Part shown: positions 1 to 13,395 of the stretch, piece by piece
Layout of the letters: the number at the start of each line of letters is the position of its first letter
Position numbering within the stretch: position 1 is the stretch's first letter
Source: Phyto melanocephala
Lineage: Eukaryota; Arthropoda; Insecta; Diptera; Rhinophoridae
DNA length: 64,000 nt
Direction of reading: 5' to 3'
Assembly (NCBI GenBank): GCA_941918925.1
Contig: OW799235.1
Span: forward strand, 36,726,701 to 36,790,700
Program-made: the position numbers and the translations under genes
Notes under the pieces: generated by a model
Seen by the model: only the letters and a program-made list of their open reading frames with translations
Databases searched by the model: none
What the model was told of the DNA's origin: nothing

Positions 1-1427
1 TGTGCATTTAGAAATATTTATGATTTTTGTTTGCCCCTCTCTCAGCACGTGTTTTTTATACATACTCACATACATACATATGTATGTATGTATGTATGTT
101 ATCTGGCTGTTAAATTAATTTGTTTTATTTTATTATATTTTATTTTCAAATGAATGTCATTAGGAATAATTTTGGTATATTTTCAGGTTTAGGAAAAATA
201 AAAAATAAAATATAATATACCAAACATATGTACATACATATATGTATTAGATTTTGTATTTGAAATCGGAAATATTTTTCAATCTTCAATGTTTTTTTTA
301 ATTTTTTTGGTTTTTAAAAATAAAAATTTATAAATATTGCCTTATTTAAAGTCAATGGATATATGTATGTAGGTATTTAGAAGTCTTTTGTGAACAACTT
401 GAATATTTTTTGTCTGTTGACTAACTAATTCTCAAGTTTTATTAACGTTTTTTTTATATAATAAGAATTTCCGAAAGTTTTGTATTAAATATTTTTTATT
501 AAGGGAGTATTATAATTTTCCTTAATCGAAAGTGTTTGTGAATCTATTTATGTACCTACATCGAAATAGAAGTACCTATCACCTACAACTATCTTCAAAA
601 GTTTTAAAATTGTATTTACATACTTATGTATGTTGCATCTAACGTATGTGTATATTTATATGTATATTAGGCCGGTATTTTGGCTCAATTTCGAAAAATT
701 TTCATTTCTTTTTTTGTATTTACAGTCAGATATTAAAGTGTGATATAACGATGTTTTGTTCCAAAGAAACCAATGCTCTAAGTCCATTGAGCCTAAATTT
801 TGCTTAAAAGAATCTGCAACAAAAATTACATGATTACTACTATACTTTCTTTGCAAGAGTTTTGATTATTTCTTGCAACAACGCTTTTTTTTTAATTGCA
901 TTCCAAAAATACTTATTATTCAAAGCTGGTACACTCTAATATACATAAATCAGTCACCAGCTTTCGTTAATAATAAGATAGAGAAAATCACCCGTTTATA
1001 GTTTTAACCATCTTAGCCCTTATAAGTTGTTGTTATATGTATAGACAAACACATATTTTAATGAATCATCATTTTTTTAAACAATTGTGGTAATTTTTAA
1101 TATAAATGCATCATAATTTAAGAGAGTGTTCGGCACAAATCAGTTACATACGGCAATCATTGCAGACTGTGAGGGATATATAAACTGCCTTATGCATAAA
1201 AATTAATAAAGGCTTATTAAGGGTTAAAAAAAACATATTTTCTATTCAAAATTTACACCGTCATCCTTACAAACGCCCAAAAAACCAACATGTAATTCCA
1301 TCCTTATCGCACTATTTAACATTCATTTTGGATGTTTTGTATTCGAGTGCGTAAATTTTAGTTTGTCTTTGATCACGTTCGTCTAAAAATATAAAGGGTA
1401 ATTTAAAAAGGTCAGGTAGGTGTTCAC
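1..1427. other. Unassigned AT-rich non-coding DNA
   Basis: No open reading frame, RNA gene or element boundary is recognisable. Reading frames are short and rich in AT-biased residues, as expected by chance. The only structure seen is a TATG/CATA microsatellite near the start, and short homopolymer runs. Confidence 0.6.
63..99. repeat. CATA/TATG palindromic microsatellite
   Basis: CATA units run into TATG units around a central CATATG, so the tract is self-complementary. The same motif recurs many times in the window (for example near 11400, 27480 and 51215), a feature common in higher fly genomes. Confidence 0.85.
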
Positions 1428-2488
1428 TAGGGTGATCGATTATTCGACTTTTTTAAGAAACCGGGTTTCAAATAGTTTGAAATTTAGAATTTAAACAAAA
1501 CTGGTTGATATTTTGAAAATTGAGAAAAAACCGGTTAACCGGTTCGAATATATAGAATATAATATTAAGAGAAAAAATTAAATAATATTGTAAAAATGTT
1601 TATAATAAAAATTATAACTAAATATGAAATTTTTACAGTTTATATACGTTTAGCTGCTTAATTACGCAATAACTGACATGAATGCAGTTGACTAATTTGG
1701 TTTTAATTAGTTGAATTTAAGGACAAAAGGTACTCTTTACAAGTAAAATAAATAAAAACATAAATAAATAAGACTTTTTATAAGGCTGTTATAAGTTTTT
1801 GTATATCCTTCTGTACATTTTTTATATGTTAAACAGATCTTTTAAACTAATATGCTAATACTAACGTATTTTGTTTGAAATGACTTCTCTAATTTGAAAT
1901 ACAGTTTAGAGGCTAGAGAGAAAATCTTTAAAATTTTAAAAATTCTTTCTTATACCCCTGACAGACATACATACATATTTAGGCATAAACTAGTTTGTAC
2001 GATGGTTTAATTGAAATTTAAGTTAACCGACAATCGATGCCATTAATTAAAATTAGGATCTGGAAGGAGGAATTATTGGTTTTCCTTTATTGTAACTACA
2101 CTTTTGACCTAAAAGTGATCGATCAATTAACTTTATGCTTCAATTACCTTTAACGTTAGGTTTATATCCTATAAAAAATAATATTAAAGATCAATTATTT
2201 TTCTAATTTTGCATGTGCTTTTTAAACAATAAATAAATTTCTTACAATATTATGGAAGAATTTTTAAAAGTTTTTAATTTCTGCTTTTTGGAAACTTTTC
2301 GCTAAATATAATATGGTACGATTGGTTACAAAGATATATGAAAATAAACTTAAAAAAATAAAAAACCGGCTTTTTCGAAAAAAACGGTGTATTTGGTATT
2401 CGAAAAATCAACATTTGGAAGAAACCGCCAGCTGAAAGAGGAAAAAACCGGGTTTTCCACCGGTTGTAAAACCGAGTTGATCACCCTA
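1428..2488. mobile_element. Non-autonomous hAT element with 8-bp target duplication
   Basis: The ends are perfect 10-bp inverted repeats, TAGGGTGATC at the left and its complement GATCACCCTA at the right. They are flanked by an exact 8-bp direct duplication GTGTTCAC (1420-1427 and 2489-2496). An 8-bp duplication with TA(G)GG-type ends is characteristic of the hAT superfamily. Subterminal regions on both sides repeat ACCGG/AACCGG motifs (about 1460-1540 and 2365-2475), a usual arrangement for hAT transposase binding. The 1.06-kb interior is AT-rich with no transposase-like reading frame, so this is a deletion derivative or MITE that would have needed a transposase in trans. Boundaries are firm; the exact hAT family is not known. 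Confidence 0.88.
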
Positions 2489-3599
2489 GTGTTCACAGTT
2501 TGTGGCGGGCATTTTAAGAGCGCCTTTATAAACATTTGTCTTTTATGCAGTCACTGATGTCAAATTACTTGTTATTAAAGTAAGTATTCGACTGAACATA
2601 TTTGACTTTATATGTTCGTCTTTTATGCAGTTGCAGATATAAGCTGTAATCAAGCATTTTCCTCAAAATAAAAAAATATACGGACCATCACTCAAATTCA
2701 ACTCGATATATAAGCATATTGTTACAGAATTAATTTTTTGATTTCTTTAACATTGCTAACACAAGGGGTTTTATTGAGTATATGTACACATATATACATC
2801 AGTTTTTAAAATCAAAAAATATTTTCGTTAAAACCTCACAGTTTGTATTATTTCATCGATCCGCCCTTATCGGAAATCCTTATTTAAAGAGAAACAAGAA
2901 ATCTGAAATATAAAAGGACGTAACAACAAAAAATATTAAAATTTAATTTTCTAGTAACAGTAGCTTTTTTTGGTATTGAATTGGAGTCCACTACTTCACC
3001 ACTTGTCATCTTCTTTTCTTTTTTCTATTCTTATTCTTCTTTTTTTTTTCTATATTAAGGCATCACAATGGACCATATTGGTTTCTTGGTGAGGTTGTGA
3101 GGGTAACTTTGTACCAGCCTTACTACCTACCTACGTAACTAACACGCACATTACATTGATTAATAATATCAATAATATTTAAAAAATTTCGTGTTTTTTT
3201 TTGAAAAGACTAACGGCATTGAATAAACTGTTAAATAAAAACAAACTTGTGTTTGCGTAGATATTATATTTTGATTTCGATAACATCGTATTTATAATAA
3301 TTATGAAATGCCTTTTTGCATTCTATGCAGCGATATATATGTTTTTTTTAGTGAAATTTAACAAAGTGATGTGGTTAGTTTACAGTACTGTGCATTTAAA
3401 TGGAAGTGAAAATTTTTTACTTTGTATGTAATAATGTAATGGTTAAAAAGACAATACAGGAATTTACAGCTGACATTATGTGTAATTATAAAATCGTGCA
3501 AATGTTCGACGAAGTCGTCAATCTATCGCATAACTGAGACCGTATGTGACTGATGCTTGAGGTTATGTTGGATTTTAGAGCCGGTATTAATATGAAGAG
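2489..3599. other. Unassigned non-coding DNA
   Basis: No gene or clear repeat boundary was found. A slightly less AT-rich patch around 3060-3150 has no recognisable reading frame on either strand. Confidence 0.5.
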
Positions 3600-4425
3600 T
3601 AGGTAAGAAATTTCTTTCTTACATCAAATAAAAAGTGATTGTGTCTTAACGCATCGACGTCTAAAGTTTTTCAAACATTTTTTTGTTCAATATATTTGTA
3701 ATAAAACAAAAGTAAGATGACATGCCTACTTTTACGTCTACGTACCATATAACGTTTTATCTCAAATGGACACTGATTTTTAATATTAATGGACTCTATA
3801 GAAATTACTTTGACACGCCTATTTCAACGCCCACTTCTCACATAATTTACTGTTAATGAAAATTAAAAGCTCATAAAAATGACATAATCAGATGCATTAG
3901 ATTTTAAAATTTCGCATATATAGCATTCTGGTAAATCTTATTATGTCAGGAAATTAAGGTGAACTTTAACGCCCACCTATTGGAGGTTTATCTTAAATTC
4001 ATATTTTATTTTTATTTGGAGAAATTGGGAAAAAAGAAATTGTTAATGGATTAATTAAGTTAAAATTAAACATTAATTATATTATCTTATCTTAGTAGGA
4101 AGTGTCATGCCCATGCTAATATTATTTTCTAACTAACTTTCTAACTACTTTTCGTAAAAATAATTGTATTATAGTAAAACAGAGTGTGAATTACAAATCC
4201 TTATACATAAATATATGAAATACATAACATTTCATTGTATCTAAGAACAAATTTAAAAAAATAAACCAATAGCTAATCGCAGTTACGCATAGAAATTAAT
4301 ACATATTTGAGTTTAAAGAGATTATTCCATAGCGAACAGAGTTAATAACAAAATAATAAATTCTGTGCTATAAAAGTACATCAAAATTGGAGGTGGGTAA
4401 AACAAATCCGCACTTGTTTTTTTTT
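3600..4425 (-). mobile_element. INE-1/DINE-1-like repeat, reversed copy
   Basis: On the minus strand this stretch matches, segment by segment, the repeats at 7660-8600, 28770-30195 and 45483-46409. Shared pieces include the GATGT...TTTTATAGCAC segment just inside the 5' end, a GGAATAATCTCTTTA-like segment, GTGGGCGTTAAAG/GGCGTGTCA blocks and an AACGC(A)ATCA(C)A(C)TTTATTTGATGT segment at the 3' side. Spaced GGGCG blocks resemble the CACGCCCAC blocks of Drosophila INE-1 (DINE-1), which is a non-autonomous Helentron. No coding capacity is seen. The end coordinates are approximate and the family assignment is by resemblance only. Confidence 0.6.
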
Positions 4426-4512
4426 AATTTCTCACTATGACAATCAGCAAATTATTAAAATTATTTTCTGAAAAAATTTGAATTGCATACATCAGTATTA
4501 GATACGTATGTA

Positions 4513-5046
4513 CACGCAAAGAAAAAATATGGTTGTGATAACCATAATCGAAGAGCAACATACTATGATTGAATTGTATGATTATGGTTAAAACATATAA
4601 TGGTTACCAGTTATCATTATTATGTTTAATTTAATCATCATTCAATAATCATATTTATGACTACAATTGAAATCGACAATCTTTGCTTTTTTACGGCAAA
4701 TTATTGTCTTTTGCTGTAACATGCACATATTGATTGTACTTACCAATTTAACTGCAATTTTTATACCAACATTTTTTACATTTTCTCGTTTATTTGTGAA
4801 TTTTCTTTAATTTTTCAAAATTTTTGTTAATTTTTTGAGATCTGAAGCTTTTAAAATAACGAAAATTTATTCAGCAAGAAGAAGAAGAACAGTTGAAATA
4901 AAAATTATTATTAAAAAATCATAGCTTGATTAATTTGTAATCATACTGTTGTCTCACCTATTATTTAATGATTATTTTTAATGCTTTTGAATATAATGTC
5001 AAATTATTTTTTTAAATCATACTATTTTTAAATGATAACCATGAAT
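4513..5046 (-). mobile_element. TA-flanked TIR element, truncated copy
   Basis: The left end CACGCAAAGAAAAA follows TA. The body is the reverse complement of the complete element at 6771-7467, sharing the GAAGAAGAAGAACAGTTG segment, the AATCATACTGTTGTCTC segment and the AAATCATACTATTTTT segment. It stops around 5046, roughly 200 bp short of the far end seen in the complete copy. It is non-coding. Superfamily is unknown; the TA flank would suit Tc1/mariner-type insertion. Confidence 0.75.
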
Positions 5047-5050
5047 CCCA

Positions 5051-5924
5051 TTGTATTCGTATAGAATCCAAAAAATAAATTTCAAAAATCTTTGTTATAT
5101 TATTGAAATCAGTAGAGATAATTGGGAATATGTAAAGTGAATAACATCATCAAAGTCATCAGACAAGAACGTTACAAGCTTATTTTAAATTGTGTAACTT
5201 ATTTTTATCTTTAAGAGAATATAGTTGTTGGATTTTCCATTTTAAAAAAATTTGCTACAGCTTAATGTAAATTTATACATGAGAGTGAAAATGTTTTTGT
5301 ACAAAATTCTTATGAAAAGTAATTTTTTTTTAACTAATTCTTTTCAAAATTGACGCTGTAATGGTCACGTAAAATCGTGACCATTGCAAAAAGAAACTAA
5401 AGAAAAGGAAACAGTTTTTGTTCAAGGAACAAATGATTGACCTTCGAATTTCGTTTTAATTTTCTACACGTGCTTTTTTCCTGTTGTACACAATCAGTCA
5501 AACGTACATATAAATATCAAATATTTTTCTATTTTAATCCACATACTCTCATATATATTTATTAATTCATACATTTGTTTTATACAGCGTTGCATAACTC
5601 AGCAATTTGTTGGATTATGTCATACTTAAAATAAAAAAATTTCATGTCTTGTAATGTCATGTTAACTCAAATGCCATGTAACACATGTGCCAAAACATTG
5701 TCATTGTCTAGCACTCGTATTCAGTAGATAAAATATTGGTTAATATTTTTAAAATTTTTTGGTATAAAATATCGATTTAAAAATGTCTTAGTAGCATCTT
5801 TTATAACATGAGTCGTTTTAAATTCTGATCCAAATTCATGCCACTTTAGCGACTATCTAGATCCTGAAAATTCGATTCTTGGTTGTACCTTTTTAAAAAA
5901 ATCACCGAAAGAAGCAGCTGTAAT
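5051..5924. other. Unassigned non-coding DNA
   Basis: No gene was found. The one notable structure is the perfect hairpin at 5357-5388, listed separately. Confidence 0.5.
5357..5388. other. Compact perfect inverted repeat (hairpin)
   Basis: AATGGTCACG (5360-5369) pairs perfectly with CGTGACCATT (5376-5385) around a 6-nt loop. Three more outward positions pair, one as a G-T wobble. The stem is GC-richer than its surroundings. It could be a cruciform-prone site, the remnant centre of a palindromic MITE, or chance. There is no evidence of transcription. Confidence 0.6.
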
Positions 5925-6316
5925 TTAATGCTTATATCTCAGTAAATTTCAAACAGATTTGATAGTTTTTCGCAGAAATAATTTCTGAGACTACGGCCTG
6001 TAATTTGGTGTTTTTATTGTGTTCCAAAATTTATAAGCAGCTTTAGTTTTTATTTAAAGTTTATTTCAAGATCCCTAGAGCCATATCCTATCTATAAATG
6101 GTAACACACAAGTTTTATGAAAAAAGTATTTATATTTAAAAGTTAAAAGTTCATTTCAACCAGCACACGAATACACAGACATTTCTTAATTCACTCTCAT
6201 ATTAATAAGGTTTTAGAAACTATATACTTTATTGGGCCTAAAATAAATATTGTAGAAATAGCGAACAGAATGACGAACTTGTACAAACACAAGGCACTGC
6301 AGGTGAAGGGTAAAAA
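5925..6316 (+). mobile_element. INE-1/DINE-1-like repeat fragment
   Basis: The segment with ATATCTCAG, then AATAATTTCTGAG and a TACGGCCT block, resembles 50380-50470. The end, with CTATATACTTTATTGGG, ATTGTAGAAAT, GAACAGAATGACGAA and finally GGTGAAGGGTA, matches the 3' parts of the copies ending at 36345 and 39840. The 5' hairpin is not identified here, so this is a truncated, diverged copy. Boundaries are approximate. Confidence 0.55.
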
Positions 6317-6770
6317 AAATAATTGATTTATGAAAATATTAAAGATAGAGAATTTCAATAAAACAATGTTGATAACTGATACCGATAACAATTCAAACAC
6401 GTTTTGCGTTAAAAACCGGTATTTATATCGATCCCGATATCAATTTTTACGTATTTAGGTGTGTTCACGCCCTAATGAATGAATGTTTATTAATTTTATA
6501 AAAAATATTCTCAACTTTAACCGAACGCAATTTCAACTTGTTGTTTAATGTTTTGACTATACATATATAACAGTAAAAAAATATATATACTCTTAATTTT
6601 GGAAAATATTTGCTAAATGTGTAAGAATATAAAGAATAACATTTTTACAGAATTAGATAACTAGTGACATGTCCCATCAGTTTGTCTAATAATTCGTTAT
6701 ATACACTTGGGCTTTATGTTCTAAATAGTTAAAAACAAATTATGTATAAAAGTATATACATATTTATATA

Positions 6771-7467
6771 CACGCAAAGAAAAATCATGGTTACGACATG
6801 ATCACGACGGTCATGTTATTGTTTTTATAACAATATTTGGTTGTCAAAAACAAGTAATAGTTATTTTTGTTTCATTTCATTATATATTTTGTTACGATAA
6901 TCAAGCATTTGTTTGAATTGTATCAGTTAATGATTACTTTTCGTAAAAATTTAAAAATGGTTATCACTTAAAAATAGTATGATTTAAAAAAAATTATTTG
7001 ACAAAAATAACATTTAATTAAAAAGCATTAAAAATTAAAAATAATCATTAAATAATAGGTGAGACAACAGTATGATTACAAATTAATCAAGCTATGATTT
7101 TTTTCTAATAATAATTTGATTTCAACTGTTCTTCTTCTTGCTGAATAAATTTTTATTATTTCAAAAATTTGAGATATCAAAAAAATGAACAAAAATTTTG
7201 ATAAATTAAGGAAAATTTACAAATAAACGAGAAAATGTAAAAGAATATTGGTATAAAAATTGCAATTAAATTGGTAAGTACAATCAATATGTGTATGTTA
7301 CAGCAAAAGACAATAATTTGCCGTAAAAAAGCAAAAGCTGTCGATTTCAATTGTAGTCATATATATGATTATTGAATGATACTTTAAATGTTTATATGTT
7401 TCAACCATAATCATACAATTCAATCATATCGATTATGGTTACCACAATCATATTTTTTCTTTGCATG
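6771..7467 (+). mobile_element. Complete TA-flanked TIR element (697 bp, non-coding)
   Basis: The element begins CACGCAAAGAAAAA and ends with the complement of CATGCAAAGAAAAA, each outwardly adjoining TA (6769-6770 and 7468-7469). The inverted repeat continues inward loosely with TATGGTT/CATGGTT blocks. The interior is AT-rich and shared, in the opposite direction, with 4513-5046. There is no transposase reading frame, so this is a non-autonomous element. TA target duplication suggests a Tc1/mariner-type transposase, but the terminal sequence matches no family I can name. Confidence 0.78.
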
Positions 7468-7489
7468 TAGATTATAAATAATTCATTGA

Positions 7490-7659
7490 AACTTTGGACC
7501 ATCGGATAGAGGTGTGCCGCCGAGGTCGCGGCAGCCATTTGGCCTATATTTTGTTTCATACATAATTGAACCATACCAATATTATCATATTAAAAAGAAA
7601 TGACAATAATTTGTGCTTTATTCAAAATCAACATCGGCCCATAAAATTTAACCACCCTT
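7490..7659 (+). mobile_element. Mariner 3'-end fragment with transposase C-terminus
   Basis: Frame translation at about 7494-7562 gives LDHRIEVCRRGRGSHLAYIL then FHT and a stop. This is the typical C-terminal shape of a mariner transposase (a basic RRGRGSHL block followed by a hydrophobic-FH end). It is followed by a ~90-bp 3' untranslated segment and the terminal repeat AATTTAACCACCCTT, then TA (7660-7661). The rest of the gene is missing upstream. The 3' tail is shared with the 156-bp MITE at 41621-41776 and the fragment at 39846-39925, showing where those MITEs came from. Confidence 0.8.
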
Positions 7660-8600
7660 TAATTACTTTTATTACTTTTGGGGTTTTAGGTTTAGAGGGA
7701 ATTATAGCTCAGATATTGCATAAGGCTTGTCTAATCCTTAATTTTACAAAAATATTTGCTATACAGTGATTATATGAAGTTTAAAAAAAAAATTTAATAA
7801 AAAAAATCTCAGCATCGTACATCTTATTCTGTTGCTTCTGTAAGCTTGTAAATAGGAAGAAGTAAATAGTAGATTATGTGAGAAGTGGGCTATAAAGTAG
7901 GCGTAGAAAGAGATAATAAATTTGGCTTGTATATCGCATTACACTGTCCACTGTTTTTGCAAAATCTTGGTACATGTAGAAATTATATGAATTTGAGACG
8001 TAACATTATATGGGAGGTGGGCACTTAAGTTGGCGTATCACCTTTTTATTTTTACAACGCTATTAATCAGAAAGCATCACTAGCAATATTTTAGCCTTGT
8101 TTATCAGTTGTTGTCAGTTTTATGAATTTTAATTTCATTCAGACAAGATTATGCTTTAAGCGAGAGGTGGGCCTTAAAGTAGGCATGTTAAAGTAATTTA
8201 TGGTAATGATTTATACTGACATAATAAAACACAGACCCCAATATTCTTCAAAAATCTTTGTCCATAAAGAAATTATATGAATTCAAAAAGAGCGTTATAT
8301 GGAAGTTGGTCATTTAAGTAGGCGTGTCACCTTCATTTGCCATTATTCCAATAATAATGATTAAGAATCTATATCTGCAAAATGTCATCATCGAACACTT
8401 AATTTTGTCGGTTTTATGACATTTAAAATTTTAAACGTATTTTTTTTAAATAAATAAATATACTTGTGCAATCTTATTACTCTACGTTATTGCGTTTAGA
8501 CGCAATCACACTTTATTCGATGTCCGAATGATTATGACGTACTCTTGCATTAAAAGATAAAACCAACAATTCTATGGTTTACAAATTTACAGCATTACAT
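7660..8600 (+). mobile_element. INE-1/DINE-1-like repeat copy
   Basis: The segment starts TTACTTTTATTACTTTTGGG, shared with about 28815. It continues through repeated blocks of the form GTGGGC...AAAGTAGGCGT with GTTATATGGAAG and TTGTCCATA, then GCGTTTAGACGCAATCAC and TTATTCGATGTCCGAA. The same order is found at 28770-30195. Its 5' part abuts the mariner fragment directly. It is non-coding and the boundaries are approximate. Confidence 0.6.
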
Positions 8601-9218
8601 GTAAAAATTATTAAAAGTTTAAAATGGATTAAAAAAAAAACCGATTTTTTTATAAATTGAATTTATAGACTTTTTATAAATCGTTGATAACTTTTGTTAC
8701 TAAGTCAGTTAGACTTTGAAAATATTATTCTCAAAACAAACTATGTATGTATGTGTAGAAAATAATTATTTCCTTGTAAAAATTGTTTTTAAAGATACTT
8801 AAAGACGTTTACCTCGTATTCTGTTTGTTAAATATCTTGACAAATGGTCCCGAAATAATTACACAATTTTATATCGTCCCATCTGCCGTCCATTTTTACG
8901 CTGCCCTAAATTTAAAACTAAAGCACCAGAGTTGTTCAAATAAAAGTTAGAACTGAAATTTGTGTGATTGAAAAAATATTAGAAGGAAATTTATAAATAT
9001 GTATGTATATGTATATTTATATGAAACAATATTTTGTACCATATGGTATTAATCAAATTTTAAGTGAACGACCTTCAGTCTGCCTGTCTGTTTAGATAAT
9101 TTCTGTCTAATAGGAAAGTGTAAGAATGTTATTACACAAAATCACTTTAATTTAAATTTTAACTAAAGTCTATTATATATATATTTAAACTGATAAATAA
9201 TATACAGATACATATATC
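8601..9218. other. Unassigned non-coding DNA
   Basis: AT-rich sequence with short homopolymers and TATG repeats near 9000. No gene or element boundary is seen. Confidence 0.5.
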
Positions 9219-9463
9219 TGTGGCTTGGAGCTAAAAACGCCAATGTCAAAATATTTACTTTTGAGAAAATTGGAATTGAACTTTAACTTTTATAGATGCT
9301 TTCATAGTGACATTGGCCAGCATTTAATTTATGAAGCTGTTCTGGGTTAAGTATGACTTGAGCTATTTTACCACAATGAAAAAGAGCAAGAAAACAAATC
9401 TAATGCAATGATTAACTCAAATGAGCAAAAAAGTGACATTGGCCCTTTTAGCTCCAAACCACA
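9219..9463. mobile_element. Small TIR element (MITE, ~245 bp)
   Basis: The left terminus TGTGGCTTGGAGCTAAAA continues to CCAATGTCA, and the right terminus is its inverted copy (TGTGGTTTGGAGCTAAAA on the minus strand, again continuing to CCAATGTCA). About 27 of 30 positions agree. Weaker ATAT(C/T) similarity continues outward, so the true ends could lie a few bases further out. No target duplication could be fixed. A 73-codon frame crossing the right end is a by-product of the terminal repeat and not a gene. Confidence 0.8.
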
Positions 9464-10656
9464 AATATTTGAATTTAATTTTTTTCTTGGTTATCTTATC
9501 AAATGGTAAAGAGTATAATAAAAATAACAGCAAACAGAATAATAAAACTAAATATTATCTTTATTTAGTGAAATTAACTAATAATAAAATAACAAAAGTA
9601 TGTATATACATACATATTTGCAAAGTTATAGATAAATTCTAAATAACATTCCGATGATTTCTAATAAAAATACTAGTTACTGAACATATCAAACTCTATC
9701 CTCCCATTGGAAGGCTATATTTAGATGGTCGTCAATTCGATAAAGAATTAAGTTTGTAAAGATAACTTTAAATGATACACATCTCTTATATATTTTTTAC
9801 AGAACTTATAACAATAACCGTGCAAGTCCTTTCCAGTAGATTTTGGCAAACAAAATTTTAAGCAAAATGCATTAGTCATGTTTTTTAAAAAATAAAACAC
9901 AAACACTTAATAATTTTCTTTTTAAAAAGCGCATAAGCATGGTGTTATTATAGAAGGCAATAGAAATTCGGAGAGGATTTTTCGATAGAATTTTTTTTAC
10001 ATAAAGTTTGAAAATTGTAAATTTAATAATAGGAGGAATATATGAAATTGTAACAGATGGAAAGTAACATTTGATGACCAGCAGATGAAGTGAGGCTACC
10101 TAATTTAATATACCTTGTGAATAGCATACCCATACGTTATTATTAATTAACACACACGTAAAAATTCCTGCAGGCTTCTCTTTTAGTTTATAAGAACTAT
10201 AGTATGATTTACTGACTTTTAACGGTCTTACAATCGCAAAATTTGTCGAAACGAATTAATAGTCGATAACTGTAAAAACTGACATCTCTGTCAGAAAAAA
10301 AGTGTCGAAATAAGTTCAACACTAACCTAGCTGCCAAGCTTTAAGTTAATAAAAGATTTGAAGTCCGGTATATAATTTAGCCAAATATTTGTCGATAAAA
10401 TAAACAATACAAAAATTATTGTCGTTTGGATAAAAATTTCTATTGTCGTTAAAATATATATGTTAGCGAATACCAAAATCGATTAAATTTTGAATCGACC
10501 TTCTGATGTGCTTTTTCTAATATTGAGCCATAGAGAGTAGTAACAGTAATACTCTGGTAATATATTTGTTCAACAAAAACGAGTATAAGTGCTATTGCAA
10601 CTCTCCGTGATAAAAAGTCTGTGTGTGAAATTTTTTTTATATTTAAAAGTAAAAAG
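9464..10656. other. Unassigned non-coding DNA
   Basis: No gene was recognised. Several short TGTCGA motifs occur between 10245 and 10450 without a clear repeat structure. Confidence 0.5.
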
Positions 10657-10949
10657 TTTTCCAATAGGAATGATATGATATGACGTTTGGTCCATTTGTA
10701 ATATGGGATATGTAACGTGGAATTTGTAATATGTCATATGTAACGTGCGATTCAGAACATACGAATTGATTTAGGTGAAAAAGTGCTCGAAAATTGGGTT
10801 CATAGAATTCGTTCCTGCAAAAGAAGTCGTGCACATTTTATTTAGAACTTAATTGTATCGATTGTACTTCACATTAAATAAAAAGCTTTTGAATTTCCTT
10901 AACAATAAGTGTTTTTTTTTTAAGAAATCATATCACTCTTATTGGAAAA
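10657..10949. mobile_element. TIR element (~293 bp) with internal direct repeat
   Basis: TTTTCCAATAGGAATGATAT at the left matches the inverted right end TTTTCCAATAAGAGTGATAT over 20 of 23 positions. Inside, a ~28-bp unit (TTTGTAATATG..ATATGTAACGTG) occurs twice in a row at about 10697-10752. Two overlapping short frames on the minus strand here have no recognisable domain. No target duplication is clear. Confidence 0.65.
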
Positions 10950-12485
10950 CCGTTAACACATAAAATCGCTATGAACGCACACAGACATATTTTTTATTTT
11001 TGTAAGAGATATGTAACCGTTTTGCAACTTTTAAGGCTTATACCATTTATACTAAACCGGTAAAATATTTGTGTATATTGTGTACTTCAGTAAATAATAC
11101 CCTTCAAGTGTTATATTTGTATATCTGCAAACAGAACAGAAATATTTACTGGCCGGTTTTGTCTTGATTTTTTATCTAAACACTTGTGTGCTTAAGGTTA
11201 CATATTTATTTAGCTTTTAAAGAAACCTTTAAAACCTGAGGTAAACAAAAACAAAGTAAAACGAATACTTTGAATTTTATTATCTTATTCAATTTAAAAA
11301 TGGTAAGACCAAATTTGTGTCTATTTTCATATTAAAAATGGAAGTACCAAAATGTTAAAAGTATTTGCATATTTATGTACATAAAAAAATCTCTATGTAA
11401 ACATTGGCACATACATACATACATATATATTTCTGTCTACATATTTATGCATTAAAATATTTACAAACACATTTGAGAGTAATGTAGCGAAGTATACCAT
11501 GGATACAACACAACAGTAGAAATTAGCATCAAATTGTCATTGGACTAAAATGAATTAAAATCCAACAATTATACGAACATCTGTGTAATGAAAAATAATG
11601 TATAATTTAACGGCCTAAATCCGTGATGCCGTTTGGTTACATTTGTTCAATTTTTTGTAACTTTTAAACCATCTACGCAACATGTAAAATTTCATTGTTT
11701 TTGGTCTTATTATCAAAGCAACAAAATTGGGTATGTGTGTTTGTAAAATAGGTAAATATTTTTAGTACTATATCAAATGCAAATCATAAAATTTTATAAG
11801 AAGAATTAATTCACATTATGACTTTTCAGAAGACTCTTTGATATTTAATAGGAATAAGTGGGAGATAAAGAAATGTTTCCTTTGGGTTTTATCTCGTTCT
11901 TCTTGCCTTTTTAGCAAGCTTAGCTTCTCGCCAATACCAGATGCAGCTCTCATTTTTGTAGCAACGATAAAAAACATAACGTAAACACCGCATTAGTAGT
12001 TGAAAGCTTTATTATTTATTTCAATTTCGCCCACTTTACCAATATCAAGCAGTTTATCCTAATGAGGAAATATGTCTTATGCCCCATAATTTAAAATATT
12101 TCCTTTAGTTAATATGTTAAATAAGAAGTGAGCAAAATGTGAGCATGATTAACTAACTGCGCCTTGCCTTACACAAAAGTTTCAAAGATATCCATGGAAT
12201 TGACGCAAATTAAAGAAAAAGTGCTGGTATTATATATCACCGAAATAGACATAAATACAAACTTCCAGGAAAATCTTGAGATAGTGAAAATATAACTACA
12301 AAAACACAACGAGATCCCAAACAAATTCTTTGCAATACAACCACAAATGTTAATCACAACAAGAACTACAAATCTGAGATATCATTTACATATTGACCCT
12401 GGCCCATTTTTGCATTACTAATATTTTATATCATACTGTTTTTTGAGAGACAATTAAATATATTGAACTTCAATATCTTCTATCT
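10950..12485. other. Unassigned non-coding DNA
   Basis: AT-rich sequence with CATA repeats near 11410-11425. No gene, RNA or element end is recognised. Reading frames are short and without domain-like features. Confidence 0.5.
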
Positions 12486-13374
<889 letters not shown>

Positions 13375-13395
13375 TTAAATAATAAAATTTAAACT

